A DNA stretch of 64,000 nt from Gammaproteobacteria bacterium (lineage in GTDB: Bacteria; Pseudomonadota; Gammaproteobacteria; SG8-11), in assembly GCA_024641505.1 (NCBI GenBank), contig JAHECY010000221.1, positions 18,199 through 82,198 on the forward strand. The letters run 5' to 3'. Below the pieces are notes generated by a model. The model was not told the DNA's origin. It ran no database searches and saw nothing but the letters and a program-made list of their open reading frames with translations. The translations under genes and the position numbers were made by a program. Below are positions 9,999 to 19,171 of the stretch, in pieces. Positions within the stretch are counted from its first letter, which is position 1, and every line of letters starts with the position of its first letter.

Positions 9999-10319
9999 AT
10001 GCACATGGGACGCGATAAAACTGTAGCGATTATCGGTGCCGGCATGGCGGTATTAGCTACCGGTCGAAAGCGCGGAATGCAACTCCTTCGAAAGCGGCTC
10101 GGTCGATACAGTTACAGTCGCTCAGAAGCTACCGTTCAGTGTCCACTAGAGGAAATAGTTGTCCCTCCGTTTCAGATGCTATTTGAAAGGAGCTTGTCAC
10201 ATGTCTGTGGTGGCATCGAGTTCTTTCTTGTTGACGAATATCGTATCAACTTCAGAAGGCCAAGTATACAGGGTCTATCAATAACGGATTCAGTGCGTCA
10301 AGTCGGGTGTCAATATTAA
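9999..10319 (+). pseudogene. Remnant of an FAD/NAD(P)-dependent oxidoreductase N-terminus
   Basis: The frame starting at 9999 opens with MHMGRDKTVAIIGAGMAVLA, the first strand and dinucleotide-binding turn of an FAD-dependent amine oxidase-like protein. An intact member would read GAGMAGLAAA; here the third glycine is replaced. After about 25 residues the resemblance stops and the frame is Arg-rich and unlike any family I know. No FAD-binding continuation is seen in the other frames. I read this as the decayed 5' end of a deleted gene. The alternative is a chance Rossmann-like start in a short orphan protein. Confidence 0.4.
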
Positions 10320-10484
10320 ACCATTCTTACCTAAAAATATTTCAATTGTGCGGGTGGTTGTGATTTGCTACCGTCCCCCGTGAATTATTCTGCCTTGTGT
10401 CTCGTGGTGATGCATGGAGGATAAAAAAGTGGTTTTATGTACAGGCTCTCATGGTTTCTGTAAAACGGAAAAGGAATTGCATTA

Positions 10485-12092
10485 ATGAAAAATCATCTGT
10501 TAGTGTTGTTGGGTGGAGTGTTTATTGCCTCAAACTGCTACGCCGCAGGTTACAAGGTGACGCAAGTTACCGATAATGCTTATGCTGACGAGTATGCCAG
10601 ACTGAATGAAAAAGGAGATTTGGTGTGGGCTTCATGGCCTAACGTGACGGATCCTGGATGGACACTCTTTAAGTATGACGCCGTGTCCAGATCGACATCC
10701 ATGATCAGTGATAATAGTGTCTTCTATAACAGTCATCAGCTCAACAACAATGGCGATGTGGTATGGATGGCATACGATGGTTACGATCAGGAAATTTACC
10801 TGTACCAGGCGGCAACAAAGACCACAGCCCGGCTTACCAACAACGATAATGATGACACCAATCCACAGATCAGCGACAACGGTGATGTCACTTGGCTGCA
10901 GCAACAGGGGACAAGCGCGGCAGAGGCGATATTAATGCGGTATGACGCCGCGACGAAGGCATCTACCGTCGTTGACTTTCCCGGCGCCACACGTCAAGGC
11001 TATCAAACGATGAATTCCCATGGGGATGTTGCGTGGAATGCGGTTTTGGCGGATAGCCAACAGATACTGCTGTACAGCGCCGCTACCGGAGCGATTGCGA
11101 ATATTTCCATGAACGAAGGCGTAGTCAATTCAAACCAAAGAGTCACGGACAACGGCGATGTGGTGTGGGAAACCTACGATCTCGCGACATCCGCGCAAGG
11201 GATTATGTATTACAGGGCAGCCGATAGCAGTCTGATTTCGGTCGTGAATGATATTGGAGGGCATTTGTTCGGATCTCATGGCAATGCGGTTTGGGTATCC
11301 AGCGTCAATGGCGCTTATGTCGTTTCCAGTTATGATCCGGTAACTGGCAAGGTGAAATTAATCGCCACCGAAACATCAAGTTTTGCACCCAACATTACCG
11401 GTATAAGTATGCGGGGTGACGTGACCTGGTCAATAATTTCCGGCACAAGCTGGATGTCAAAAGTCTATAATGCAGACAGAAACAATGTGGTGACTCTGAC
11501 CAACACGCAGGGATCAGGCACATACGATTTGAACGTCGCGGACAATGGCGATGTAGTGTGGTCATTGTGGGACGGTACCGACTACGAAGTTTACAGCTAT
11601 CAAGCCGATTCCGAACAGATAACGCAATTGTCCGACAACCAGGTGGACGATGGCATAACCATCATCAACGGTTCTGGCACGATTCTATGGAACCGGTTCG
11701 ATACAACTGACAATGAATTAGTGCTGGCGGAAAGAAATCAGGATGCCTTCGATATCAATGTGCTGAATCTTAAATTTGATCGGCGTAACGGTGCCGTAAA
11801 TTTAATGACGCGAATGATCAATGGAAACATACCGACCCCCGGTGCTGATATCAGCATAAAGCTTAACGGAGAGACGCTCGTATATATAGCTTTCGGTGAA
11901 TTTAGGTCGAAAGCGACCGGCGTCTATCGTTACAAGACCAATGATACTGAAGTTATGTTAAACTTTAACGACGGTATGTTAGCGGTAAAAAGGCGTTATA
12001 TCCCTGTCAGTGCCATGATGGCGATAAATCCCGCCGCAGTCGCCATCAGCATGGGTCAGCAATCCGCGACTGTTAGTTATATGTTTCGGTGA
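10485..12092 (+). CDS. Exported beta-propeller-like protein with NGDVVW repeats
   Basis: 535 residues with a Sec signal peptide cleaved after SNCYA. The body is built of about nine repeats of 40-50 residues, each holding a variant of (D/N)NGDVVW: EKGDLVW, NNGDVVW, DNGDVTW, SHGDVAW, DNGDVVW, SHGNAVW, MRGDVTW, DNGDVVW, GSGTILW. This pattern, followed by Y/LYD-type strands, is typical of TolB/WD-like propeller blades. The last 130 residues leave the repeat pattern and may form a beta-sandwich. Function is unknown; I infer a periplasmic or surface binding or scaffold protein. The gene stands alone, is convergent with the HDOD gene and shares a hairpin with it. Confidence 0.75.
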   Translation: MKNHLLVLLGGVFIASNCYAAGYKVTQVTDNAYADEYARLNEKGDLVWASWPNVTDPGWTLFKYDAVSRSTSMISDNSVFYNSHQLNNNGDVVWMAYDGYDQEIYLYQAATKTTARLTNNDNDDTNPQISDNGDVTWLQQQGTSAAEAILMRYDAATKASTVVDFPGATRQGYQTMNSHGDVAWNAVLADSQQILLYSAATGAIANISMNEGVVNSNQRVTDNGDVVWETYDLATSAQGIMYYRAADSSLISVVNDIGGHLFGSHGNAVWVSSVNGAYVVSSYDPVTGKVKLIATETSSFAPNITGISMRGDVTWSIISGTSWMSKVYNADRNNVVTLTNTQGSGTYDLNVADNGDVVWSLWDGTDYEVYSYQADSEQITQLSDNQVDDGITIINGSGTILWNRFDTTDNELVLAERNQDAFDINVLNLKFDRRNGAVNLMTRMINGNIPTPGADISIKLNGETLVYIAFGEFRSKATGVYRYKTNDTEVMLNFNDGMLAVKRRYIPVSAMMAINPAAVAISMGQQSATVSYMFR

Positions 12093-12213
12093 CGACGCAG
12101 GCGTGCGGTTGTCGGTAACGTCAGCTGCCGTGTAGCGGCATATAAATGGCGTTTTGCGAGTTGGCCATGGTCTGGGTGGTCATTGCCGGGCGCATAAAGG
12201 TAAGAAGTGTTTT

Positions 12214-12247
12214 CCACGGTTCCGGCGTATACTCGTCGGAACCGTGG
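12214..12247. terminator. Inverted repeat between convergent genes, likely bidirectional terminator
   Basis: Perfect 11-bp stem (12214-12224 CCACGGTTCCG with 12237-12247) around a 12-nt loop, placed between the stop codons of the converging propeller and HDOD genes. Read on the minus strand it is followed by AAAACACT, on the plus strand by TTCAATGC, so there is no clean U-tract. Confidence 0.55.
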
Positions 12248-12289
12248 TTCAATGCTGTTTTGTGCTCGTTGCGGCACAGCGGCTGTGGG

Positions 12290-13132
12290 CTAGCCAAGCA
12301 ACTTTTTCACCGCCTCTATTTTTTCCCTGCGGTTGTCCAATTCCAGGTTTATTTCATCCGGTTTAATTCCCAGGCGCTGAAATGCGGTGATGCCGTGACC
12401 GTATCCCGATGATAGATCCTGCGGTTGCGCCCGGTGAGTCTGTAGATTGGCAATTATGACCAGATCGGCATAATCAGCTTTGCCGTTCGTGCCGGCATGT
12501 GTGGGAGTTTCGTGGTTGGCCACCGCGGTAACTAATTCCGGGGAAAAACGCCAAGTTTCAAGGATTACTGTGCCCAATTGCACATGTAAACGTTCAAGTA
12601 AATGGTCGATAACTTCATTGGAATTAGTAAGCTCCGGATATTCCTCGGCCATCTTTAACACCGGCAACGCGCCAATATCATGTACCAGTCCGGCCAACAG
12701 CGCCTCGTCTGGTGCAAGGTGCGCCGATGACGCAAGACTGAAGCAGATGGCGGCAACGGTAGCGCTGTGGGCCCACAGTTCGCGCATCTTTCTATTAATG
12801 ATATCCGACCTGGATTGAAACATTTGCTGCATGATAACGCTAGTGACAATATTGCAGAGCACGCGACTACCGATGCGGGAAATGGCTTGCTCCAGCGTAT
12901 CGACACGCCTAAATCCACCTGCCATGGCGCTGTTGGCGATCTGAAGAATACGGGCTGCTAAAGCAGCGTCGATACTGATTATTTTAGCCAATTGACTGGC
13001 ACTTACATTTTCACTACCCACAGCGTCACGCACGCGTAATGCAACTTCAGGCAGGGTCGGAAGAATCAATGCGCCACTTTCCAGTTGTTGCAGCAACTCA
13101 TCAAGTATACGTTTTTCCAGCTTCTCCGACAT
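12290..13132 (-). CDS. HDOD domain signalling protein (second paralog)
   Basis: 280 residues from the ATG at 13132, chosen because GGGGGTG lies 6-10 nt upstream; a longer in-frame start at 13306 would add 58 residues unlike the family. The HDOD hallmarks align with the protein at 3084-3932: LILPTLPEVALRVRD, AALAARILQIANSAM, LWAHSATVAAICFSLA, LLAGLVHDIGALPVLK. As in that protein there is no effector domain. It is divergent from a receiver-PAS regulator gene, so it may work with that signalling operon, though only proximity supports this. Confidence 0.9.
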   Translation of the reverse strand: MSEKLEKRILDELLQQLESGALILPTLPEVALRVRDAVGSENVSASQLAKIISIDAALAARILQIANSAMAGGFRRVDTLEQAISRIGSRVLCNIVTSVIMQQMFQSRSDIINRKMRELWAHSATVAAICFSLASSAHLAPDEALLAGLVHDIGALPVLKMAEEYPELTNSNEVIDHLLERLHVQLGTVILETWRFSPELVTAVANHETPTHAGTNGKADYADLVIIANLQTHRAQPQDLSSGYGHGITAFQRLGIKPDEINLELDNRREKIEAVKKLLG

Positions 13133-13406
13133 GAAGCGACACCCCCATAACAATGTATTGATTGAAGAATAAATAGAGTTTTGTATATTATCGGCAGAAT
13201 TAATTTTGAATTTGTAAACTAATGTGTCAGTACTCGCTGGGTTATGAGGTGAATTGCCGCATTTGTTTTCCGATGTTACGAATCTTAACGCATGATTCTG
13301 AGGCATATAACCGATAAAATTACAGTAGCTATGGAATGTGGGGGAGGTCAGATGGCGTCTCCGATGTTAAATATGCCGTATATTTCCATGATTCTGGAGA
13401 AGCAAC

Positions 13407-14423
13407 ATGTCACCTCATGAAATTAGAGACCGTTCTCTTGATAGCTTACTTTTCACGGATGACGTCAAAGAACAAGTTTCTTCTATTACAGTTATCGATC
13501 CCAACAGCAGAGAAAGTTGGAAGATTCTGGTGATTGACGATGACAGAATGATACATCAATTGACTGATGCGGTTCTCGAGGAGTTCACTTTTCGTAACAA
13601 AGGACTGACCATTATTCACGGATATTCCGGCAAGGAAGCCTGTGAACTGATGGCGGCACATCCCGATACGGCGGTCGTTCTTTTGGACGTGGTGATGGAG
13701 ACGGATAACGCCGGTTTCGAGGTGGTCAAGTACATCCGTGAAGTATTGCATAACCACCAGGTAAGAATAATTCTTCGAACTGGCCAGCCCGGAACCTCCT
13801 CGGAGAGAGAAATCGTATCCGAATATGAAATTAATGACTACCGAGACAAATCGGATCTAACATCGGCAAAACTTCATTCATCATTGATCATCTCGTTACG
13901 TGCGTTCCAGGAAATGAAGGCAATTCAGACGGTCGCTCAGTCAGGTAATACCATAGAAAATATTCTTCATGAAAGATCGACCCAGATGGAACACGATAAA
14001 GAAAATATCAAAAGTGATTTTAATCGCTTAACCGTCAATGGAAATTTAGAAGATGATGCAAGAACGGAATTGCTGGGGCTCATTAATAAATCCAGCTCAA
14101 TTATCTACATCAAGGACCTGTATGCCAACTATATAATGGTAAACAATACGTTCGAGGAATTTTTCCATGTTGAAAGCAAAGATGTAATCGGTCAGCGAGA
14201 CGACGATTTTCTTCCTAAACCGCTGGCAGAGCAGATAATGAAAAGCGATATGCGGGTGCTGCGACAATCGGCGCCGGAACAAAATGAGGAAACCATACAG
14301 TATAATGACGTTTGTCACGTGTTCTACTCACTGAAATTTCCTTTGTACGATTTAATGGGGCATTTTTGCGCAATTTGCGGTGTCATCACTGAAATGACCG
14401 ATGACCCTGAAGGTGGAGTATGA
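13407..14423 (+). CDS. Response regulator with receiver and PAS domains
   Basis: 338 residues. The receiver domain (about 38-165) has the acidic pocket D44-D46, the phospho-acceptor D94 in VVLLDVVMETD, T125 in LRTGQPG and K148 in NDYRDKSDLT. The RTGQPG and INDYR(D/E)K(S/T) signatures match receivers usually fused to DUF3369 and HD-GYP. Here the receiver is followed by a short linker and a single PAS domain (about 225-330: SSIIYIKDLYANYIMVNNTF, FFHVESKDVIGQRDDDFLP). No DNA-binding, cyclase or phosphodiesterase domain is present, so output is probably by protein contact. It is first in a three-gene operon, overlapping the binding-protein gene by 4 nt; GGAGAAG precedes ATG 13407. Confidence 0.88.
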   Translation: MSPHEIRDRSLDSLLFTDDVKEQVSSITVIDPNSRESWKILVIDDDRMIHQLTDAVLEEFTFRNKGLTIIHGYSGKEACELMAAHPDTAVVLLDVVMETDNAGFEVVKYIREVLHNHQVRIILRTGQPGTSSEREIVSEYEINDYRDKSDLTSAKLHSSLIISLRAFQEMKAIQTVAQSGNTIENILHERSTQMEHDKENIKSDFNRLTVNGNLEDDARTELLGLINKSSSIIYIKDLYANYIMVNNTFEEFFHVESKDVIGQRDDDFLPKPLAEQIMKSDMRVLRQSAPEQNEETIQYNDVCHVFYSLKFPLYDLMGHFCAICGVITEMTDDPEGGV

Positions 14424-15619
14424 GTACGTTGCAATTGCGACTGGTACTGTTTTTACCAAAAGTAGTCATCAACATATCAACGAACAAAATCAGTCGAGTG
14501 AACGCAGTTACCGGCTTTATATTAATAATATTGTTGAGTCTGCCGGCACCCTCTGGCGCACAGGATATTATCATCGGTGTTATCGTTGGACGCACGGGAC
14601 ATGGCGCTTCTTATGGAGAAGGCATTGTTGCCGGCGCAGAAATGGCGGTGAATGAAATTAACACTGAAGGCGGCATTAATGGCAGCAAGGTAGTTCTGGA
14701 AGTGGTGGACGACACTTCCGATCCGGCGCGCTCCGCCATTGCCATGCGGCGACTTATCAGTGTCAGCCCGGACTTGATTGTTGGTGGCTGGGGTTCACCG
14801 CAGGTGCTGGCGCATATGGACTTTCCGGAACAATCAGCAGTACCCTATATCGTGGTCGGTGCCACGAGTCATCACATTACCAGGCAAGGCTACAAGTGGG
14901 TGTTTCGGGTGATCCAGACCGATAGCGTGGTCACGAGACAGCTAGCGGAGATTGTGACAAATGACTATGGCAAGAAGCGAATTGCCATAATCAATGATAA
15001 TAACGCCTATGGTAGCAACAGCAGGGATATATTTAATGCAGCGATTTCAAAATTCGGCAACAAGGTAATAATTCAGCAAAGCTATAACTCGTTTGACACT
15101 ATATTTGCCGAGCAATTGCAACGTGTCAAGAACGCACAACCAGATGCTATCGTTATTTTTGGTACCATACCCGCCGTCCCCGCCATCATGAATCAGGCTC
15201 GGGAACTCGGCATTGAAGCGCAATTTTTCGGAGGCGCCGGCTTATCCAATGAAGAACTCATCAAGAACGCACCCGTGGCGTCGGAAGGAACAGTGCTGAT
15301 GAGTTACTTTAATGAGGAATCGGATGTTGAGGCGCATGCCTGGGCTGAGCGCTACCGGCAAGCCTATGGGAAGCGCCTGTATTCAAGCCCGGTGCAGGCC
15401 GCATGGGAGTATCGCGCCATTAAATATATTGCCGCTCCTTGTCTAAGAAGTGCCGGCAGTGACAGAATTGCGTTGCGGAATTGTATCGCCGATTGGCACG
15501 GAAATATTTTCGGCGTAAGTGTAGAAGCCTATTTTGACTCGACCGGCCAACTGGTACAGCCAGTGCTTTCCGAAGAAGTTCGAGAGAGAGGTTTTCATCT
15601 GCTTAAAGGCGCTCAGTGA
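14420..15619 (+). CDS. LivK-type periplasmic ligand-binding protein
   Basis: 399 residues with a long N-region and a signal peptide (FILIILLSLPAPSGA, cleavage before QD). The mature protein shows the Peripla_BP_6 type I fold: IIIGVIVGRTGHGASYGEGI, GAEMAVNEINTEGGINGSKV, and KRIAIINDNNAYGSNS. These proteins usually deliver branched-chain amino acids, amides or urea to LIV-type ABC transporters. No permease or ATPase gene is nearby. The gene lies between a receiver-PAS gene (4-nt overlap upstream) and a hybrid histidine kinase (24 nt downstream). I infer a sensory receptor that presents its ligand to the kinase. Confidence 0.87.
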   Translation: MSTLQLRLVLFLPKVVINISTNKISRVNAVTGFILIILLSLPAPSGAQDIIIGVIVGRTGHGASYGEGIVAGAEMAVNEINTEGGINGSKVVLEVVDDTSDPARSAIAMRRLISVSPDLIVGGWGSPQVLAHMDFPEQSAVPYIVVGATSHHITRQGYKWVFRVIQTDSVVTRQLAEIVTNDYGKKRIAIINDNNAYGSNSRDIFNAAISKFGNKVIIQQSYNSFDTIFAEQLQRVKNAQPDAIVIFGTIPAVPAIMNQARELGIEAQFFGGAGLSNEELIKNAPVASEGTVLMSYFNEESDVEAHAWAERYRQAYGKRLYSSPVQAAWEYRAIKYIAAPCLRSAGSDRIALRNCIADWHGNIFGVSVEAYFDSTGQLVQPVLSEEVRERGFHLLKGAQ

Positions 15620-15643
15620 TGCCTATATATCAGGTTTGAATTC

Positions 15644-18600
15644 ATGCTACGTATGGTAAACAAAAGGCGATTCCCCAATCTGATTTACATTACGCCTTTG
15701 CTGGCACCGGTTTTCACTTTCGTGGTGATGATAGTATTGATAGCGTTTGCGGTCATTACCACGCAAGTTAACCGTCAGGACATGTTGTCTGCGGAAATGC
15801 ACAACCTCGATAGTCTGAGCGAGACGCTGGCACAACAGACACAACGAATTGTTTTCAGTTCAGATCTTATGGTTGCTGCGCTACAGGAGCGTATTGAATC
15901 TGCGGGCATCAAAACGTCGGAGGAGTTGTATCGCTTCGTAGCAACTCAATCCATGCATGAAATTATGAAAGACATGGTTATCCATGCTACCGATATCGAA
16001 GCCTTGAATTTTGCCGATGCTTCAGGACGCCTGGTGTCATCACGCACTTGGCCACCAAACAAGGTAAATGTGGCGGATCGTAAGTATTTTATTGCCCTCA
16101 GCCAAGGCGCAAAGTCATATATATCCGAACCGATCAAGAGCCGGTTGACCGGCCAGGAAATCATTATACTGGGGCATCGTATGGATACCCAGGGCGGCAC
16201 ATTCCTGGGGATCGTCTTTACAGCTATCAGCACCCACCGTTTTAAAAAATTGTTTGCAGATGTTGCGAAAGGCGGGGGGCAATCCACCCGGTTGTTTCTT
16301 TTCCGGCGTGACGGTCAGTTGATCGCCGCGCAATCCACCACTGCGAACAACATATTGGAGGAACAGGCCGTCTGGAAATCTGTAGCGAATGAAGTTGAAC
16401 GTACGGACAAAATAGATTTTTACCAGACATATGACAAGGATTCAATGCTGTTGGCTCTACAAAATGTGCTGGGTTATCCCTTGTCGATTGTGTTAATCAG
16501 ATCTGAAGAGGAAGTTCTGGCGCAGTGGCGCAGTCTGTCGTTGCTGATTTATGTATTTACGGCCGGCCTGATGGTGATGGCGCTATTTGCGGCCCGGGTA
16601 TTTCAGCGCCTCACCAAGACGCGGCTGCAACTTACCGTGTTCGCGCATCAACAGGCGCAGGCGAATGCCGAACTTGAAATTATCAATCGTCGTCTGACGG
16701 AGACCCAGCACTTTGCTCAAATGGGGCAGTGGGAAATCGATCTGCTTACCCACGAGGTGGTGTGGTCGGATGAAGTGTACGCGATTCTGGAGCTTGTCAA
16801 AGCCGAGACCACGGCGAGCTACGATTTGTTCCTGTCATACGTACATCCGGACGATCGCGCCGCGCTCGAAAATGCCTATCAGATGTCGATCACGAGAAAA
16901 GAAATATATCAATTAACACACCGTTTGCTGATGCTGGATGGCCGCATAAAATATATCATCGGTCGCGGGCGTACCGATTACGACAATACCGGTAATCCTG
17001 TTTACTCTACCGGATCTATTCAGGATATCAGCGCGCTTAGAATGGCAGAAGACAAGCTGCGTGACAGCCATGAGAAGTACCAGCGATTGGTGGATGATAT
17101 TGGTGATCAATTCGTTATCTTCAGTCTTCGCCCAGAAGACGCACAGTTTACTTACGCGAGCAGCGGCGTAGGGCGTATATTTGGTATACCCAGAGATGCT
17201 GTACTAGGTCGGATCTGGAGAAACTTGGTTGATTGGTCACCCGGTTCGATCGATACGGCATCATGTATTGTCGCTGAATTACAATCGGCTGCGGGGAGTT
17301 CCCGGCACTTTGAAGCAAGTTTTCGCCACCATGATGGCAATGAACGTACCATCAGTGTTGCAATTCATCCAGTCAAAGACGCATCGGATGACTTGATCGC
17401 GATCGAAGGCATTATTGAGAATATTACGAAACGAAAACAGGCGGAGGAGGATCTTCGGGTCACCCGCAATGCCGCCGAATCGTCCCGACATATGCTGCAA
17501 CTGGTGCTGGACAACATACCGGTGCGCGTATTCTGGAAGGATCGCGAGTTGAAGTATATGGGATGCAATAAATTGTTTGCGTACGACGCGGGGTTTCAAG
17601 AACCCAATGAATTACTGGGACATAATGATTTCGATATGGCCTGGAAAAACGAAGCCAAACAGTATCAGGCGGATGACTTCAGGGTAATGGAGACGGATGC
17701 GCCGCAATTGGGCTACGAGGAACCCCAGACTACATCGGAAGGGCAACGCATCTGGTTGCGCACCAGCAAAATTCCACTGAAGGATGACGGTAAAGTCTTT
17801 GGCATATTGGGAACCTACGAAGATATTACCCAGCGCAAACAGGTCGAAGACGATTTGCGAATAGCCAGAAATGCCGCCGAATCGGCGAACCATGCCAAGA
17901 GTGCGTTTCTCGCCAATATGAGTCACGAGATTCGCACGCCAATGAACGCAATCCTCGGTTTTACTCACATGCTGCTGCGCAATCAACCCTCACCGGAACA
18001 GAGTGATAAACTCAAAAATATCGCTAGTGCCGGTGGTCATCTTATGGCGATATTAAATGACGTGCTGGATCTTTCGAAAATCGAGGCTGGTCGAATGACG
18101 TTGTCGCCCATTACATTCCAACCGGCTGTATTGCTGGAAAATTTGCGTGTCATGTTTGCAGATCGGCTGGCGGTCAAGGGCATTGAAATGCGAGTTGAAA
18201 CGACGGACTTGCCTGCGGCCCTGATCGGGGATGAGGTGCGCCTGTCGCAGGCGCTCATTAATTTTCTTGGCAACGCCACCAAGTTTACTGATCACGGGTA
18301 TGTTACGCTGCGCGCTCGGGCACTAACGGAGTCCGAGGACGATGTGTTGATGATTTTTGAAGTTCAAGACACAGGCATTGGCATCGCGGAGGATAAACTT
18401 GGCGCGGTTTTTAATGCATTCGAGCAAGCTGACAATTCCATGACCCGAAAATACGGCGGCACCGGTCTGGGGCTCGCCATTACCCGTTCGCTGGCGAGCC
18501 TTATGGGGGGCGATGTCGGCGTCAAAAGCGTGCCAGGGGAGGGCAGTAGCTTTTGGTTGACGGCTCAATTGGGGAAGGTGGTGTGTGAAACAGTGGCGCT

Positions 18601-19024
18601 GCCGGAAGTCAAGAATGTCGGTGAAATGGTGCTCGGCGACTGTTCCGGATGGCGCGTGTTACTGGCAGAAGATGAGCCACTTAATCAGCAATTGGCTGTG
18701 GATATTCTAAGCGAATTCATGGGATTGCAGGTAGATGTGGCGGATAACGGCGCTATCGCATTGGAGATGGCCTCCAAATCAGGTTACGATGTGATCCTCA
18801 TGGACATGCAAATGCCAACCATGAACGGCCTGGAAGCAACGCAAAAGATCCGGCAACTTCCTAGTTACAAAAGAACTCCGATCCTGGCGATGACCGGCAA
18901 CGCCTTTGCCGAAGATCGGCGGCGTTGTTTCGATGCCGGCATGGACGACTTTATCGCCAAACCGTTTACACCGGATCAATTAATCGAGACGCTGCGGCGT
19001 TGGCTGAAACAACTGGCGGCGTAG
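15644..19024 (+). CDS. Hybrid sensor histidine kinase (dCache-like, three PAS, HisKA, HATPase, REC)
   Basis: 1126 residues. TM1 is at about 17-40 and TM2 at about 298-318; between them is a periplasmic dCache-like sensor (ADRKYFIALSQGAKSYISEP). Then come a coiled coil, PAS 1 (about 350-465), PAS 2 (about 475-598), PAS 3 (about 615-733), a HisKA domain with H761 in SHEIRTPMN, an HATPase domain (FLGNATKF, DTGIGI, GGTGLGLAI), and a receiver with D1054 in LMDMQMP and K1106 in AKPF. The kinase and receiver are fully equipped. It is third in the operon with the receiver-PAS protein and the LivK-type binding protein, so phosphate could pass from H761 to D1054; a separate Hpt protein, not seen here, would be needed to reach the other regulator. 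Confidence 0.93.
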   Translation: MLRMVNKRRFPNLIYITPLLAPVFTFVVMIVLIAFAVITTQVNRQDMLSAEMHNLDSLSETLAQQTQRIVFSSDLMVAALQERIESAGIKTSEELYRFVATQSMHEIMKDMVIHATDIEALNFADASGRLVSSRTWPPNKVNVADRKYFIALSQGAKSYISEPIKSRLTGQEIIILGHRMDTQGGTFLGIVFTAISTHRFKKLFADVAKGGGQSTRLFLFRRDGQLIAAQSTTANNILEEQAVWKSVANEVERTDKIDFYQTYDKDSMLLALQNVLGYPLSIVLIRSEEEVLAQWRSLSLLIYVFTAGLMVMALFAARVFQRLTKTRLQLTVFAHQQAQANAELEIINRRLTETQHFAQMGQWEIDLLTHEVVWSDEVYAILELVKAETTASYDLFLSYVHPDDRAALENAYQMSITRKEIYQLTHRLLMLDGRIKYIIGRGRTDYDNTGNPVYSTGSIQDISALRMAEDKLRDSHEKYQRLVDDIGDQFVIFSLRPEDAQFTYASSGVGRIFGIPRDAVLGRIWRNLVDWSPGSIDTASCIVAELQSAAGSSRHFEASFRHHDGNERTISVAIHPVKDASDDLIAIEGIIENITKRKQAEEDLRVTRNAAESSRHMLQLVLDNIPVRVFWKDRELKYMGCNKLFAYDAGFQEPNELLGHNDFDMAWKNEAKQYQADDFRVMETDAPQLGYEEPQTTSEGQRIWLRTSKIPLKDDGKVFGILGTYEDITQRKQVEDDLRIARNAAESANHAKSAFLANMSHEIRTPMNAILGFTHMLLRNQPSPEQSDKLKNIASAGGHLMAILNDVLDLSKIEAGRMTLSPITFQPAVLLENLRVMFADRLAVKGIEMRVETTDLPAALIGDEVRLSQALINFLGNATKFTDHGYVTLRARALTESEDDVLMIFEVQDTGIGIAEDKLGAVFNAFEQADNSMTRKYGGTGLGLAITRSLASLMGGDVGVKSVPGEGSSFWLTAQLGKVVCETVALPEVKNVGEMVLGDCSGWRVLLAEDEPLNQQLAVDILSEFMGLQVDVADNGAIALEMASKSGYDVILMDMQMPTMNGLEATQKIRQLPSYKRTPILAMTGNAFAEDRRRCFDAGMDDFIAKPFTPDQLIETLRRWLKQLAA

Positions 19025-19171
19025 GACGACCAGGGCGAGGGTCAAATGCCCATGCGACTCCCGCAATAGATTGGTTAACCCGTGACATAAACTGGTAACC
19101 GGGAAAAATACTGACGATTGCAGCTGATCTATATTCCGTCGCCGCCTTTCGATACCATGTTTTCCTTCCTG

